Shown piece after piece: positions 1 to 8,992 of a stretch of DNA of 64,000 nucleotides. Source of the stretch: Apricaphanius iberus (lineage: Eukaryota; Chordata; Actinopteri; Cyprinodontiformes; Aphaniidae); contig JAPXFQ010000925.1 of NCBI GenBank assembly GCA_028564705.1, positions 372,001-436,000 of the forward strand, read 5' to 3'. The position numbers and the translations under genes were made by a program. Below the pieces are notes generated by a model. It saw only the letters and a list, made by a program, of their open reading frames with translations, did not search any database and was not told where the DNA came from. Each line of letters begins with the position of its first letter. Position 1 is the first letter of the stretch.

Positions 1-673
1 GCACTAATTAAAACTGTTTATAATACGGTACTTTCCCAAGCACCTAATCTAACACTAAGTCTAAGGTTATCCAGGTTCCCAAGACAATAGGACTGCAGAT
101 CCCTCAGACTGAGCTGGAGAGTGTTGCTGTGCAGATTCATGTCTTTCTCACCTCCACCTCTTACTACCAAGACCCATCTCAGATAAACAGCTGTCAGTGG
201 ACCAACTACTAACTCAATCTATTTAATATAAGGTTTTCAGTCTCAACTCTGCTCCACAAAGAACACTTCCCTGCATGTTTTAGGTGTTTCCCTATTTTAA
301 CACACCTGGTTTCCATTGATGGATGATTAATAGGTTTTTGCTGTACTTCAAGCATCTGCAGCAGGCATGTTAAAGCAGGGACACATCTGAAATATGCAGG
401 CAGTTTTTGTTGACAACCATGTAGAGAAACTCTGTTTTAATTGATTAAATAAAAAAGTAAAACCTCCAAACAGCCTGACTGTAGGAACCACTAGAAGGGC
501 TCAGATAAAAAGTGAATAAAATAGGGGGATGAGCATTAAGTTCACCTCCTACAGAGGTATCCGCTGTCTGAAAGATTATCCTTACATAATCTTTCAAATT
601 AAAATTATCTTTCTAGCAAACATTGAATTGGTGTAGAAAGTGGTAGGACTGTTGCCTGGCAGCAAAAAAGTCA
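1..673. other. No gene recognised; AT-rich single-copy-looking DNA
   Basis: No reading frame, RNA gene or repeat that I recognise, apart from a short stretch near base 20-35 (ataatacggtact). That stretch resembles the pogo/Tigger-type terminus seen at 40236..40260 and is too short to call. Confidence 0.4.
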
Positions 674-836
674 TGGTTTCCTTGGTTCCTAGGTTCTTGG
701 ATTCCTTGATTCCTTGGTTCCTTGGTTCATGGGTTCCTGGGTTCCGTGGTTCCTATGTTCCTGGCTTCCTAGGTTCCTTGGTTCCTTGACTGCTGAGTTC
801 CTTGGTTACTAGTTTCCTGGGTTTCTGGAATTTAGG
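674..836. repeat. Degenerate minisatellite, CCTTGGTT-like 8-bp unit
   Basis: About twenty imperfect tandem copies of an 8-base unit close to ccttggtt/cctaggtt run through this stretch, with substitutions scattered among the copies. It ends just upstream of the L2 relic. It is visible directly; no function is implied. Confidence 0.75.
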
Positions 837-984
837 AATCTACTGGTCGCTGGAAAGAGGAGCAACCTCTTTCCGAGCTTCTGATATCTTACCTTATCTC
901 CCACTTTATTCTCCATTTTAGGTACTCTTCTTAGCTTTCCTATTAATTATTTTATGTGCCCAGCCTCTGGAGCTACCTGTTAGA

Positions 985-1994
985 ATGGATCACCTTGTTC
1001 TGGACAACTTTTATAGGACTTTGAAGGACTTCGAAGGACTGTGGATTAACAACATGGACTACTGCTCAGCTAAGAATTTTGATAAGCTGCTCCAAAGACA
1101 GAATGCCTTGGAAAAGCATCTCTACAGTACGGAGGCAAGATTATGCCTTTTGGAAATAAAGCTTGAGATTTATGCTGGATATGGAAATGAGACAATACTA
1201 CCAATGACAAAGAAGAAACAAGAATCTAGGAGCCCCATAGTCAGTCAGTCCAGTCTCAGTCAGCAGCCACAGAAAAACACTATTCAACAACACTAGCTCC
1301 AAAGAAAAACAAAAAACAGAAAAAGTGGCTCCAAGTCAAAGCAAGTAACGTCTCTCCCTCTGGAATCTCTCTAAAAAATAGATTTCTAGCCCTCAACTCT
1401 TTAATAGACGACACAGCTCCCGTGACTGGTCAAGGACACATACTAAAGTAAGAACCTGCCCAGCAAGGGTTACAACAATTCTTGATGGTTCAGCAAATGG
1501 GATCAAAAACTTCAGTAGCAAAAACACTAGTGTCTACAGCTGCCCAAAGATCCCTTCTATCTTTGGTTCTCATCCAGGATTTAATAAACTTATCCACTCA
1601 GGATCATATGACATAGGCTCTAAGAAGAGTGAAGCTGATGTCTCCCAACTGCTTCAGGTTCTTAATATGCCTAATAAAACATATTTGGATTAGTGGCCCA
1701 GTTTATGTGGGAACTGACGAATGGTGGAGCAGAATCAGACAACTTTATTAATGGCTGAAAACAAAATGCTTGAAAAACTCGTTCAGCTACATCAACAACT
1801 TCAAAATATTCGGCTCTGCAACCCATCTATTTAAAGAAAATCTGTGCTATCGCAAGACAGCTGGAATTAAACTAATGGCTGCTGATATCTTCTCTCACCT
1901 TAAGAAAAGAGCACCAAGTTTTCCAAACAATGAGTATCTGAACTCGACCTCAAGAACGGTGCCTCCAGCTCCATGCAGCCCACTGACAACATAG
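985..1994 (+). pseudogene. L2 ORF1 remnant: coiled-coil start and SGNH-esterase-like end
   Basis: The first part (985..1296) is open for 103 codons and contains a leucine/charge-rich segment (QNALEKHLYSTEARLCLLEI) that looks like the short coiled coil of L2 ORF1 proteins. Further on, stops and frame changes accumulate. Fragments such as GSYDIGSKKSE near 1600, SGPVYVGTDEWW near 1695 and INNFKIFG..HLFKENL..TAGIKLMAADIF near 1790-1900 follow the block order of the SGNH-hydrolase-like esterase of L2/CR1 ORF1 proteins. In L2 elements this protein binds RNA and assists retrotransposition. Here it is dead. Assignment rests on block order and on similarity to the esterase end of the L2-A copy near 45.5 kb. 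Confidence 0.6.
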
Positions 1995-2374
1995 AGACTG
2001 CACAATCAGACAGCTTCAAGCAACATACGCTGCCCGCTCACAAAGCGATTGATTATAGCTTCAAGCAGAGGGATGAATCAGCAGACTCTGTCTCTTTTTG
2101 GACACCACTGGATTTTCCCCAGAAATTTAAATAACAGATTAGGAAGGGTATTCAGAAGTTTGTTTCTCCATTCCAACCTCTGTTCATGACTGATGTCTGA
2201 TGTGAAAGGTTTACAGACACTAACCTCAGACCCCTCACTCACCTGGACTTGTTTGGTTACCAGGAAATTAGCTTTCCTGTGAGTATAAACAGAATAACTG
2301 ATAAATCAGTTATAAATCAAATCTCAGAAATATCAGCTGCCAGAAGAATTTGAAAACTACCAACAAATCTCTTA
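1995..2374 (+). other. Non-coding or fully decayed spacer between L2 ORF1 and ORF2
   Basis: I see no continuous reading frame or recognisable motif here. By position it is the ORF1-ORF2 junction of the old L2. Confidence 0.4.
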
Positions 2375-2945
2375 AACTGGCATCATTTAATATCAGATCA
2401 TTGTCAAGTCTCTCCTAATCCATGATTTTACTACTGAACATAATATATATGCTATGTGGTTAGACGTTAATACTGAAATGTCCACAACTACTCCTCCAAA
2501 CTACAACTGTTTGACCAAAAACAGGAAGTTAAACATTGTATTGTAATAACTCCTCTTGTAAAGTGCCTTGAGATAACATCTGTTGTGAAACGACGCTATA
2601 TAAATAAACTGAATTGAATTGAAGTGCAGACAAGTGGGTGGGCAAGGCAAAATCTTTAATAACCCACTGAACTATAAAAAGCGATTTCCGGCACATTTGA
2701 CTCTCTAGAATACCAAGCTACAGAGATTAAAGACCAAAAAGATCTTATTCATAAACTTGTACACACCAAAACCTAAACCTAACTCAAACTTATTTAATGA
2801 CCTAATTAACCTTCTCTCTGTAATATGTATTGAATATGACCAACTAATTATTTTGGGAGACGTCAACATTCATACTGACAACCCCCAAGATAGACTAGCT
2901 AAAACATTAAGTGATACTCTCCGCAACGTTGGTCTAACCCAACAT
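2375..2945 (+). pseudogene. L2 endonuclease remnant, N-terminal half
   Basis: Reading from about 2375 gives LASFNIRSLSS, the NxRSL block that opens the apurinic-type endonuclease of L2 ORF2. After the 91-bp tail insertion at 2530..2620 the frame continues as NRKC-RQVGGQGKIFNNPLN, parallel to NRRGGGLAAIFHSSLN in the L2-B copy. The stretch from 2757 is open and contains IILGDVNIHTDNPQD, the catalytic GDxN block. The reading stops at the Rex1 insertion junction at 2945 and continues at 6176. The original domain would hydrolyse target DNA to prime reverse transcription; this copy is inactive. Confidence 0.8.
2530..2620 (+). mobile_element. 91-bp L2-A 3' tail insertion
   Basis: This is only the terminal piece of the L2-A family: the motif gtaaagtgccttgagat, then gctatataaataaactgaat and a short gaatt repeat. 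A 5-bp target duplication, gaagt, lies at 2525..2529 and 2621..2625. Removing the insert and one copy restores the L2 endonuclease frame, which supports the boundaries. It is an extreme 5' truncation product of reverse transcription. Confidence 0.8.
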
Positions 2946-2963
2946 TATTGGGTTATGATTATG

Positions 2964-2975
2964 CAAGATGGCGCC
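2964..2975 (+). promoter_or_regulatory. YY1-like motif overlapping the Rex1 ORF start
   Basis: The sequence caagatggcgcc sits 19 bases from the 5' boundary and contains the ATG of the ORF. The core AAGATGGCG matches the YY1-site consensus known at the 5' ends of several LINEs, where it helps set the transcription start. Binding here is inference. Confidence 0.4.
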
Positions 2976-5892
2976 GCGTATGGACGCCTCGGCACTTCGC
3001 TCTCTGGTACTAGTTACTGTTTTACTCTTTTGCGTAGTTTTCTGCACTCCCTCTGCTATTAAAATTAGCAGAGAGGAACTTTTAAAAATTGGGCTATCCA
3101 GTGCCGGACTTTTTTCACCGGTCTTTACACAACCTGACTGCTTTATGGAGATTCTGATCGGAGGAGCAGCAGCGTTCTGTGGATTTAGACGGAGACGACG
3201 ACGCGGGAAACGGGCTGGTGTGCTCGTCAAGCTGCGACAGCGGGGATTACGCACCGCTCTCCCATCCATACACCTGGGGAACGTCCGCTCTCTGCCTAAC
3301 AGAATGGATGAATTGCTCCTTCTCCTATCCAAAAACTCAGACTTTAGTCGTTCTGCCGCCTTTTGCTTCACTGAAACCTGGTCCAGTGAACTCATCCCGG
3401 ACAGCGCTCTAAAGCTGCCAGGCTTCCAGCTGTTCAGAGCGGACCGCTGCGCGGAGCTGACTGGGAAATCAAAGGGAGGTGGAACGTGCTTCTACATTAA
3501 CGAAGGTTGGTGCACAGATGTCACAGTGTTAAAGAAGACATGCAGCCCTCACCTTGAGTCGTTCTTCATAAACTGTAGACCATTTTATTCACCGCGGGAG
3601 TTCGCCTCGTTTGTGCTGGTCGCTGTATACATTCCACCGCAGGCGTGTGTGACGGAGGCATTACATCACCTCGCCGATCAGATCACAGAAGTGGAGAAAA
3701 ATCACCCGGACTCTCTGCTAATCGTTCTCGGGGATTTTAACAGAGCTAATCTCAAACTTGAACTGCCTAAATATAAACAACATGTGACGTGTCCCACCAG
3801 GGACATGAACACTTTAGATCACTGCTACACCACAATAAAAAATGCATATCGCTCTGTCCCCCGTGCTGCTTTGGGACTTTCCGACCACTGCCTGGTCCAC
3901 CTCATCCCATCTTACAGGCAGAAGCTGAAATCTGCTAAGCCTGTAGTAAGAACTGTGAGGAGATGGACTGATGAGTCAAAGATGCAGCTACAGGCCTGCT
4001 TTGACTGCACTGATTGGAGCGTCTTTGAAGCAGCGGCTTCATCCCTGGATGAACTGACCGACACTGTGACATCCTACATCAGCTTTTGTGAGGACATGTG
4101 TGTGCAGACCAAAACCTTCTGCTCATTCAAAAACAATAAACCGTGGTTCACTGCAGAACTGAGACGGCTACGCCAGGACAAGGAGGAGGCCTACAGGAGT
4201 GGGGATCGGGACCTGTACAAACAGGCCAGGAACCAGCTGACAAGAGGGATCAAAGCAGCAAAGAGGAACTACAGTGCTAAGCTTAAGGACCGTTTTTCTG
4301 CTAACGACCCCTCTGCAGTTTGGAGCTACCTGCAGACCATTACTAACTGTAGGAGACCATCCCCCCACCCTGTGGAGAGCCCCCGCCTGGCTGAGGACCT
4401 CAACGACTTCTTTTCCAGGTTTGAAAGGACTTTCACACCTCCCACCTCCCCCACCATCTCCATCACAAAAGACCCAGCTTCACCCCAAACCACCCACGTA
4501 CCTGCCTTGACGATCTGCGAACAGGACGTGCGCCAGCTATTTCAGAGACAGAAAATTAAAAAGGCTCAGGGACCAGACGGAGTGTCCCCAGCCTCTCTGA
4601 AATTCTGTGCTGACCAGCTGGCTCCCATCTTCACCCAGATCTTCAATAACTCCCTGGAGCTGTGTGAGGTCCCCTCCTGCCTCAAACGCTCCACCATCAT
4701 ACCGGTTCCCAAGAAGTCCCCAGTCACTGGATTAAATGACTACAGACCAGTTGCCCTAACATCTGTGGTCATGAAATCCTTTGAGCGTCTGGTACTGACC
4801 CACCTGAAGGACATCACAGATCCCCTGCTAGACCCCCTGCAGTTCGCCTACAGATCAAACAGGTCAGTGGATGATGCCGTCAACATGGCTCTACACTACA
4901 TCCTGCACCATCTAGACTCTGCAGGTACCTACGCTCGGGTCCTGTTTGTGGACTTCAGCTCTGCGTTTAACACCATTGTCCCAGAGCTCCTCCACCAAAA
5001 ACTGTCCCAGCTCACCGTGCCTCCATCCACCTGTCAGTGGATTACCAGTTTCCTGACTGACAGGAGGCAGCAGGTGAAACTGGGTAAGTTCACATCCAGC
5101 TCCCGTTCCCTCAGCATCGGCGCCCCCCAGGGATGTGTTCTCTCCCCACTGCTCTTCTCCCTTTACACCACTGACTGCACGTCGAGGGACCCTTCTGTGA
5201 AACTCCTGAAGTTTGCAGATGACACCACCGTCATTGGACTCATCCGCGACGGCGACGAGTCTGTGTACAGAAAGGAAGTGGAACAGCTGGTTCTCTGGTG
5301 CAGTCAGAACCACCTGGAGCTAAACCCGCTCAAAACTGTGGAGATGACAGTGGACTTCAGGAAGAGACCACCATCAACATCTCCTCTCATGATCCTCAAC
5401 AAGCCAGTCCCCACAGTGGAGTCTTTCAGGTTCCTAGGATCCACCATCACACGGGACCTGAAGTGGACCTCACACATCAACATAATAAGGAAAAAGGCCC
5501 AGCAAAGGCTGTACTTTCTGCGTCAGCTCAGGAAGTTCAACCTGCCCCAGGAGCTGCTGATCATCTTCTACACAGCAATAGTCCAGTCTGTCCTGACCTC
5601 ATCCATCTCTGTCTGGTTCGGATCCGCCACCAGGCAAGACAAGGACAGACTGCAGAGAACAGTCAGGACTGCAGAGAGGATCATAGGAACCGATCTTCCC
5701 TCCATTCAGGACCTATTCCGGGCCAGGGTCAGGAAGCGGGCCAGGAAAATCACCACTGACCCCTCACACCCTGGCCACAATCTGTTTAGGCTCCTCCCCT
5801 CAGGTCGGCGTTACAGAGCGTTGTACGCCAAAACCACCCGACACAAAAACAGTTTTTTCCCCCAGGCTGTCGCTCTGACGAACTCTGTCTAG
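2968..5892 (+). CDS. Rex1-like ORF2 protein: endonuclease-reverse transcriptase, intact 974 aa
   Basis: The protein would nick target DNA and copy its own RNA into the nick (target-primed reverse transcription). In order: a hydrophobic stretch at residues 10-30 (LRSLVLVTVLLFCVVFCTPS), an arginine cluster near 75-83, an endonuclease domain at about 98-315, a linker, and an RT domain at about 530-800. Endonuclease catalytic blocks are all present: N105 in NVRSL, E136 in TETW, G255-D256-F257-N258, and S305-D306-H307. In the RT, DFSSAFNTI gives motif A, APQGCVLSPLLF gives the next motif, and F749-A750-D751-D752 is the catalytic box. The C-terminal end reads RHKNSFFPQAVALTNSV. The start is the first ATG of the element, inside a YY1-like motif; a later in-frame ATG lies four codons on. 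Length suits a one-ORF CR1-group element. There is no separate ORF1. The frames running across it on other strands are shadows. Confidence 0.9.
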   Translation: MAPRMDASALRSLVLVTVLLFCVVFCTPSAIKISREELLKIGLSSAGLFSPVFTQPDCFMEILIGGAAAFCGFRRRRRRGKRAGVLVKLRQRGLRTALPSIHLGNVRSLPNRMDELLLLLSKNSDFSRSAAFCFTETWSSELIPDSALKLPGFQLFRADRCAELTGKSKGGGTCFYINEGWCTDVTVLKKTCSPHLESFFINCRPFYSPREFASFVLVAVYIPPQACVTEALHHLADQITEVEKNHPDSLLIVLGDFNRANLKLELPKYKQHVTCPTRDMNTLDHCYTTIKNAYRSVPRAALGLSDHCLVHLIPSYRQKLKSAKPVVRTVRRWTDESKMQLQACFDCTDWSVFEAAASSLDELTDTVTSYISFCEDMCVQTKTFCSFKNNKPWFTAELRRLRQDKEEAYRSGDRDLYKQARNQLTRGIKAAKRNYSAKLKDRFSANDPSAVWSYLQTITNCRRPSPHPVESPRLAEDLNDFFSRFERTFTPPTSPTISITKDPASPQTTHVPALTICEQDVRQLFQRQKIKKAQGPDGVSPASLKFCADQLAPIFTQIFNNSLELCEVPSCLKRSTIIPVPKKSPVTGLNDYRPVALTSVVMKSFERLVLTHLKDITDPLLDPLQFAYRSNRSVDDAVNMALHYILHHLDSAGTYARVLFVDFSSAFNTIVPELLHQKLSQLTVPPSTCQWITSFLTDRRQQVKLGKFTSSSRSLSIGAPQGCVLSPLLFSLYTTDCTSRDPSVKLLKFADDTTVIGLIRDGDESVYRKEVEQLVLWCSQNHLELNPLKTVEMTVDFRKRPPSTSPLMILNKPVPTVESFRFLGSTITRDLKWTSHINIIRKKAQQRLYFLRQLRKFNLPQELLIIFYTAIVQSVLTSSISVWFGSATRQDKDRLQRTVRTAERIIGTDLPSIQDLFRARVRKRARKITTDPSHPGHNLFRLLPSGRRYRALYAKTTRHKNSFFPQAVALTNSV

Positions 5893-6142
5893 TCACAGTG
5901 TGTGAGTGCACTCACATAACAATAAACTATAACTCTGCACTTCTGTACATACTCACTGTAAAATAACCCCGGCTTGGTGTATATATTATCCTTTATTATT
6001 TACGATCTGATATTTATTTGTATTTTTACTTATTTTTGTTCTTATTTTTCTTATTTTTCTTTTTTTATTTCACTTATTCAAGTTCTGTACTGGAGGAAAA
6101 AGTTTGCCGGAGTCAAATTCCCTGTATGTGACATACTTGGCC

Positions 6143-6175
6143 AATAAACTGATTCTGATTCTGATTCTGATTCTG
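6143..6175 (+). terminator. Rex1 3' end: AATAAA plus (ATTCTG)4
   Basis: The polyadenylation-type signal AATAAA at 6143..6148 is followed at once by four attctg units that end at the target duplication. Short tandem repeats at the 3' end are typical of CR1-group LINEs, which lack a poly(A) tail. Confidence 0.75.
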
Positions 6176-6578
6176 ACATGTCAATCAACCAACACACATA
6201 CAAGGACACACTTTAGACTTTATTATTAGCAAAGGTTTGACAACCTCCAACATGACTGTAGTTGATATTGTGTTGTCTGATCATTTTTGCATTTTCTTTA
6301 AAAGCACAATCTCAACTAAATTATCTAATCAAAGTGAGATTGTTGCAAAAACATTTCCTTGGGGACAATTCAGATTTACTGCTTTGCCTCACCCCCATCC
6401 CCACCCCCTTCTTCCTCCAACACAGAGTCAGTAAAAAATGTGGTAGATAACTTTCTCTCTAAAGTTTCAGACATTATTGATACCATTGCTCAAATTATTA
6501 TTAAAATTATTAAGCAAATTAAGCTCCTCCTCCTGCTGCCTTGATGTATTACCCAAAGCTTCTTGGTTTTCTTTAAGC
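6176..6578 (+). pseudogene. L2 endonuclease remnant, C-terminal half, with deleted linker
   Basis: The reading resumes right after the Rex1 insertion as NQPTHIQGHTLDFIIS, then VVDIVLSDHFCIFF, whose SDH block is the final catalytic motif of the endonuclease. It parallels HINESTHNRGHTLDLLI and DIALSDHFCISF in the L2-B copy. Near 6440-6570 it passes through VDNFLSKVSDIIDTIA and SSSCCLDVLPKASWF, two blocks that are far apart in L2-B, so an internal deletion is likely. The second Rex1 copy interrupts it at 6578. Confidence 0.75.
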
Positions 6579-7968
6579 TCTGGTACTGACCCACCTGAAG
6601 GACATCACAGATCCCCTGCTAGACCCCCTGCAGTTCGCCTACAGATCAAACAGGTCAGTGGATGATGCCGTCAACATGGCTCTACACTACATCCTGCACC
6701 ATCTAGACTCTGCAGGTACCTACGCTCGGGTCCTGTTTGTGGACTTCAGCTCTGCGTTTAACACCATTGTCCCAGAGCTCCTCCACCAAAAACTGTCCCA
6801 GCTCACCGTGCCTCCATCCACCTGTCAGTGGATTACCAGTTTCCTGACTGACAGGAGGCAGCAGGTGAAACTGGGTAAGTTCACATCCAGCTCCCGTTCC
6901 CTTAGCATCGGCGCCCCCCAGGGATGTGTTCTCTCCCCACTGCTCTTCTCCCTTTACACCACTGACTGCACGTCGAGGGACCCTTCTGTGAAACTCCTGA
7001 AGTTTGCAGATGACACCACCGTCATTGGACTCATCCGCGACGGCGACGAGTCTGTGTACAGAAAGGAAGTGGAACAGCTGGTTCTCTGGTGCAGTCAGAA
7101 CCACCTGGAGCTAAACCCGCTCAAAACTGTGGAGATGACAGTGGACTTCAGGAAGAGACCACCATCAACATCTCCTCTCATGATCCTCAACAAGCCAGTC
7201 CCCACAGTGGAGTCTTTCAGGTTCCTAGGATCCACCATCACACGGGACCTGAAGTGGACCTCACACATCAACATAATAAGGAAAAAGGCCCAGCAAAGGC
7301 TGTACTTTCTGCGTCAGCTCAGGAAGTTCAACCTGCCCCAGGAGCTGCTGATCATCTTCTACACAGCAATAGTCCAGTCTGTCCTGACCTCATCCATCTC
7401 TGTCTGGTTCGGATCCGTCACCAGGCAAGACAAGGACAGACTGCAGAGAACAGTCAGGACTGCAGAGAGGATCATAGGAACCGATCTTCCCTCCATTCAG
7501 GACCTATTCCGGGCCAGGGTCAGGAAGCGGGCCAGGAAAATCACCTCTGACCCCTCACACCCTGGCCACAATCTGTTTAGGCTCCTCCCCTCAGGTCGGC
7601 GTTACAGAGCGTTGTACGCCAAAACCACCCGACACAAAAACAGTTTTTTCCCCCAGGCTGTCGCTCTGACGAACTCTGTCTAGTCACAGTGTGTGAGTGC
7701 ACTCACATAACAATAAACTATAACTCTGCACTTCTGTACATACTCACTGTAAAATAACCCCGGCTTGGTGTATATATTATCCTTTATTATTTACGATCTG
7801 ATATTTATTTGTATTTTTACTTATTTTTGTTCATATTTTTATTTTTTTTATTTTTTTTTATTTCACTTATTCAAGTTCTGTACTGGAGAAAAAAGTTTGC
7901 CGGAGTCAAATTCCTTGTATGTGACATACTTGGCCAATAAACTGATTCTGATTCTGATTCTGATTCTG
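6579..7968 (+). mobile_element. Rex1-like: 5'-truncated Rex1-like LINE, near-identical to the first copy
   Basis: This copy begins inside the RT domain (ctggtactgacccacctg) and runs through the same 3' UTR, AATAAA and attctg tail. Across about 1.1 kb of shared coding sequence I see only three base differences from the upstream copy; the 3' UTRs differ more, mainly in their T-rich stretch. It sits in the same old L2, 403 bases after the first copy. The L2 resumes after it as KVFPGIKSDLIEIVN. Only two or three bases could be a target duplication (aa/aag), so the exact left edge is uncertain. Confidence 0.85.
6580..7683 (+). pseudogene. Rex1-like reverse transcriptase, N-terminally truncated but open
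   Basis: The frame is open from the truncation point to the same stop codon as the intact copy, beginning LVLTHLKDITDPLL. It keeps motif A (DFSSAFNTI), the PQGCVLSP block, FADD and the full C-terminal domain, and lacks the endonuclease and N-terminal RT. Two amino-acid changes from the intact copy are visible (A to V in VWFGSxTRQ, T to S in KITxDPS). With no endonuclease and no start in place, it is not expected to function. Confidence 0.8.
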
Positions 7969-8555
7969 AAAGTTTTCCCTGGCATTAAGTCTGATCTGAT
8001 TGAAATAGTTAATTCATCCCTCCTGTCAGGTGTCTTCTCCCAGGCCTTGAAAACAGCAATTATCAAGCTACTACTGAAGAAGAACAAACTGGACACCATA
8101 CTGATGCAGAACTACAGGCCAATCTCTAATCTCCCAATCATCAGCAAAATTATTAATAAAGCTATGTTTGGATAATTAAATAGTTTCCTAACAATGACCA
8201 ACCACTTTGTTACTTATCAGTCTGGTTTGCGTGTTCTGAAAACCCCTGGATAGAACCACAGTGTTAGTTCTTTTGGACCTCAGTGCAGCATTTGACACTG
8301 TTGATCATAAAATATCAATGGAACAACTGGAAAGCTGAGTCAGCCTCTCTGGTACAGTACTTGGATAGTTAGATTTGTTTGTTTCAGTAGGAAACTTTTT
8401 ATCAGAACGAACAGAAACCACATGTATGGTTCCCCAAGGTTCCATCCTGGGGCCTCTTCGATTTAATATCTACATGCTCCCACTAGCTCAGATCATAAAA
8501 AATCAATAAGATTAACTACCACAACTATGGAGATTATATTCAGCTGTACATCATT
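7969..8555 (+). pseudogene. L2 reverse transcriptase remnant of the old host element
   Basis: The reading KVFPGIKSDLIEIVNSSLL, GVFSQALKTAIIKLLLKK and QNYRPISNLPIISKI gives the N-terminal RT blocks. After frame changes it continues with LLDLSAAFDTVDH (motif A) and MVPQGSILGPL (motif B). Stops and shifts break it several times. It closely parallels 50.6-50.0 kb on the minus strand (L2-B). The YADD block and C-terminal part are missing. Confidence 0.8.
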
Positions 8556-8841
8556 GAGTTCCTGGGATCTTGGGTCTTTGCCTGTTCTGTTTGACTGTAT
8601 GGGTTCTCCTTGGGATCTCTGACTTCCCCCCTCAATGTGAAGACATGGCTGTAAGGTTGAGTGTTTATAGGGTCTACAAACCTTCTCATCCTGTGACTGC
8701 TGGAGATACAAATCAACCCCCCATCCCTCCCCACCCACAAGTCCCTGCAATGATAAGCGAGTTTCTTTTGAAACTTACTTGAAAAATGTTTTTGCTCTGA
8801 ATCCACTCACATCTAATCTTCATGCATGTTTCCTCTTCCAG

Positions 8842-8992
8842 TGTCTTCTATCTTCACTGTACCAAATGTCAAGCTGCAGACAGAGAGTGGGGACAGCATA
8901 CAAGTCTGTGCACGGAAGAACAGCCATGGAAAGTCGTCGTCTGGCAGCCAGCATTGACCTGCGGCAGCATCCTGCGCATGACTGCCTGACAG
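8842..8992 (+). other. Exon-like segment, host gene unknown (candidate only)
   Basis: A pyrimidine-rich acceptor (tttcctcttccag) ends at 8841 and a donor (acag/gtttgt) starts at 8993, framing 151 bases that are more GC-rich than their surroundings. One frame is open throughout (CLLSSLYQMSSCRQ…). A second reads SSIFTVPNVKLQTESGDS and on to a stop. I do not recognise either product. It could be a host exon, a conserved non-coding block or chance. The choice of strand is also unproven, since the minus strand is open too. Confidence 0.2.

Larger units (their letters stand above)
2946..6175 (+). mobile_element. Rex1-like: Complete Rex1-like (CR1-group) LINE
   Basis: The element starts with a 22-base leader, contains one long ORF (2968..5892) and ends after AATAAA (6143..6148) in four copies of attctg (6152..6175). 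A 4-bp target duplication, acat, is present at 2942..2945 and 6176..6179. On both sides the old L2 endonuclease reading resumes (…LTQH / NQPTHIQGHTLD…), so the boundaries can be read directly. The hexanucleotide tail and single ORF with endonuclease plus RT fit the Rex1/Babar group of fish CR1-like LINEs. The clade name is from recognition and was not tested by a search. No stop or frameshift interrupts the ORF, so this is a young copy and could be competent. Confidence 0.85.
985..8560 (+). mobile_element. Old L2-clade LINE relic hosting three later insertions
   Basis: L2-type coding remnants occur in the expected order: ORF1 (985..1994), endonuclease (2375..2945 and 6176..6578), then reverse transcriptase (7969..8555). 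The copy is broken by a 91-bp L2-A tail (2530..2620), a complete Rex1-like element (2946..6175) and a truncated Rex1-like element (6579..7968). With those removed, the endonuclease reading resumes across each junction and matches the L2-B copy at 51.9-49 kb. The residual sequence carries many stops and an internal deletion between endonuclease and RT. No 3' tail is visible after 8555. The 5' limit is uncertain; bases 850-984 may be its 5' UTR. Confidence 0.8.

Noticed and set aside
2757..3062. 101-codon frame joining L2 endonuclease to the Rex1 5' end
   Set aside because: It is a chance fusion across the insertion junction at 2945/2946, not a chimeric gene.
4912..5759. Antisense 133-codon and alternative-frame 153-codon open frames in the Rex1 RT, repeated at 6703..7550
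   Set aside because: They overlap the real RT frame and are conserved only because the two Rex1 copies are nearly identical.
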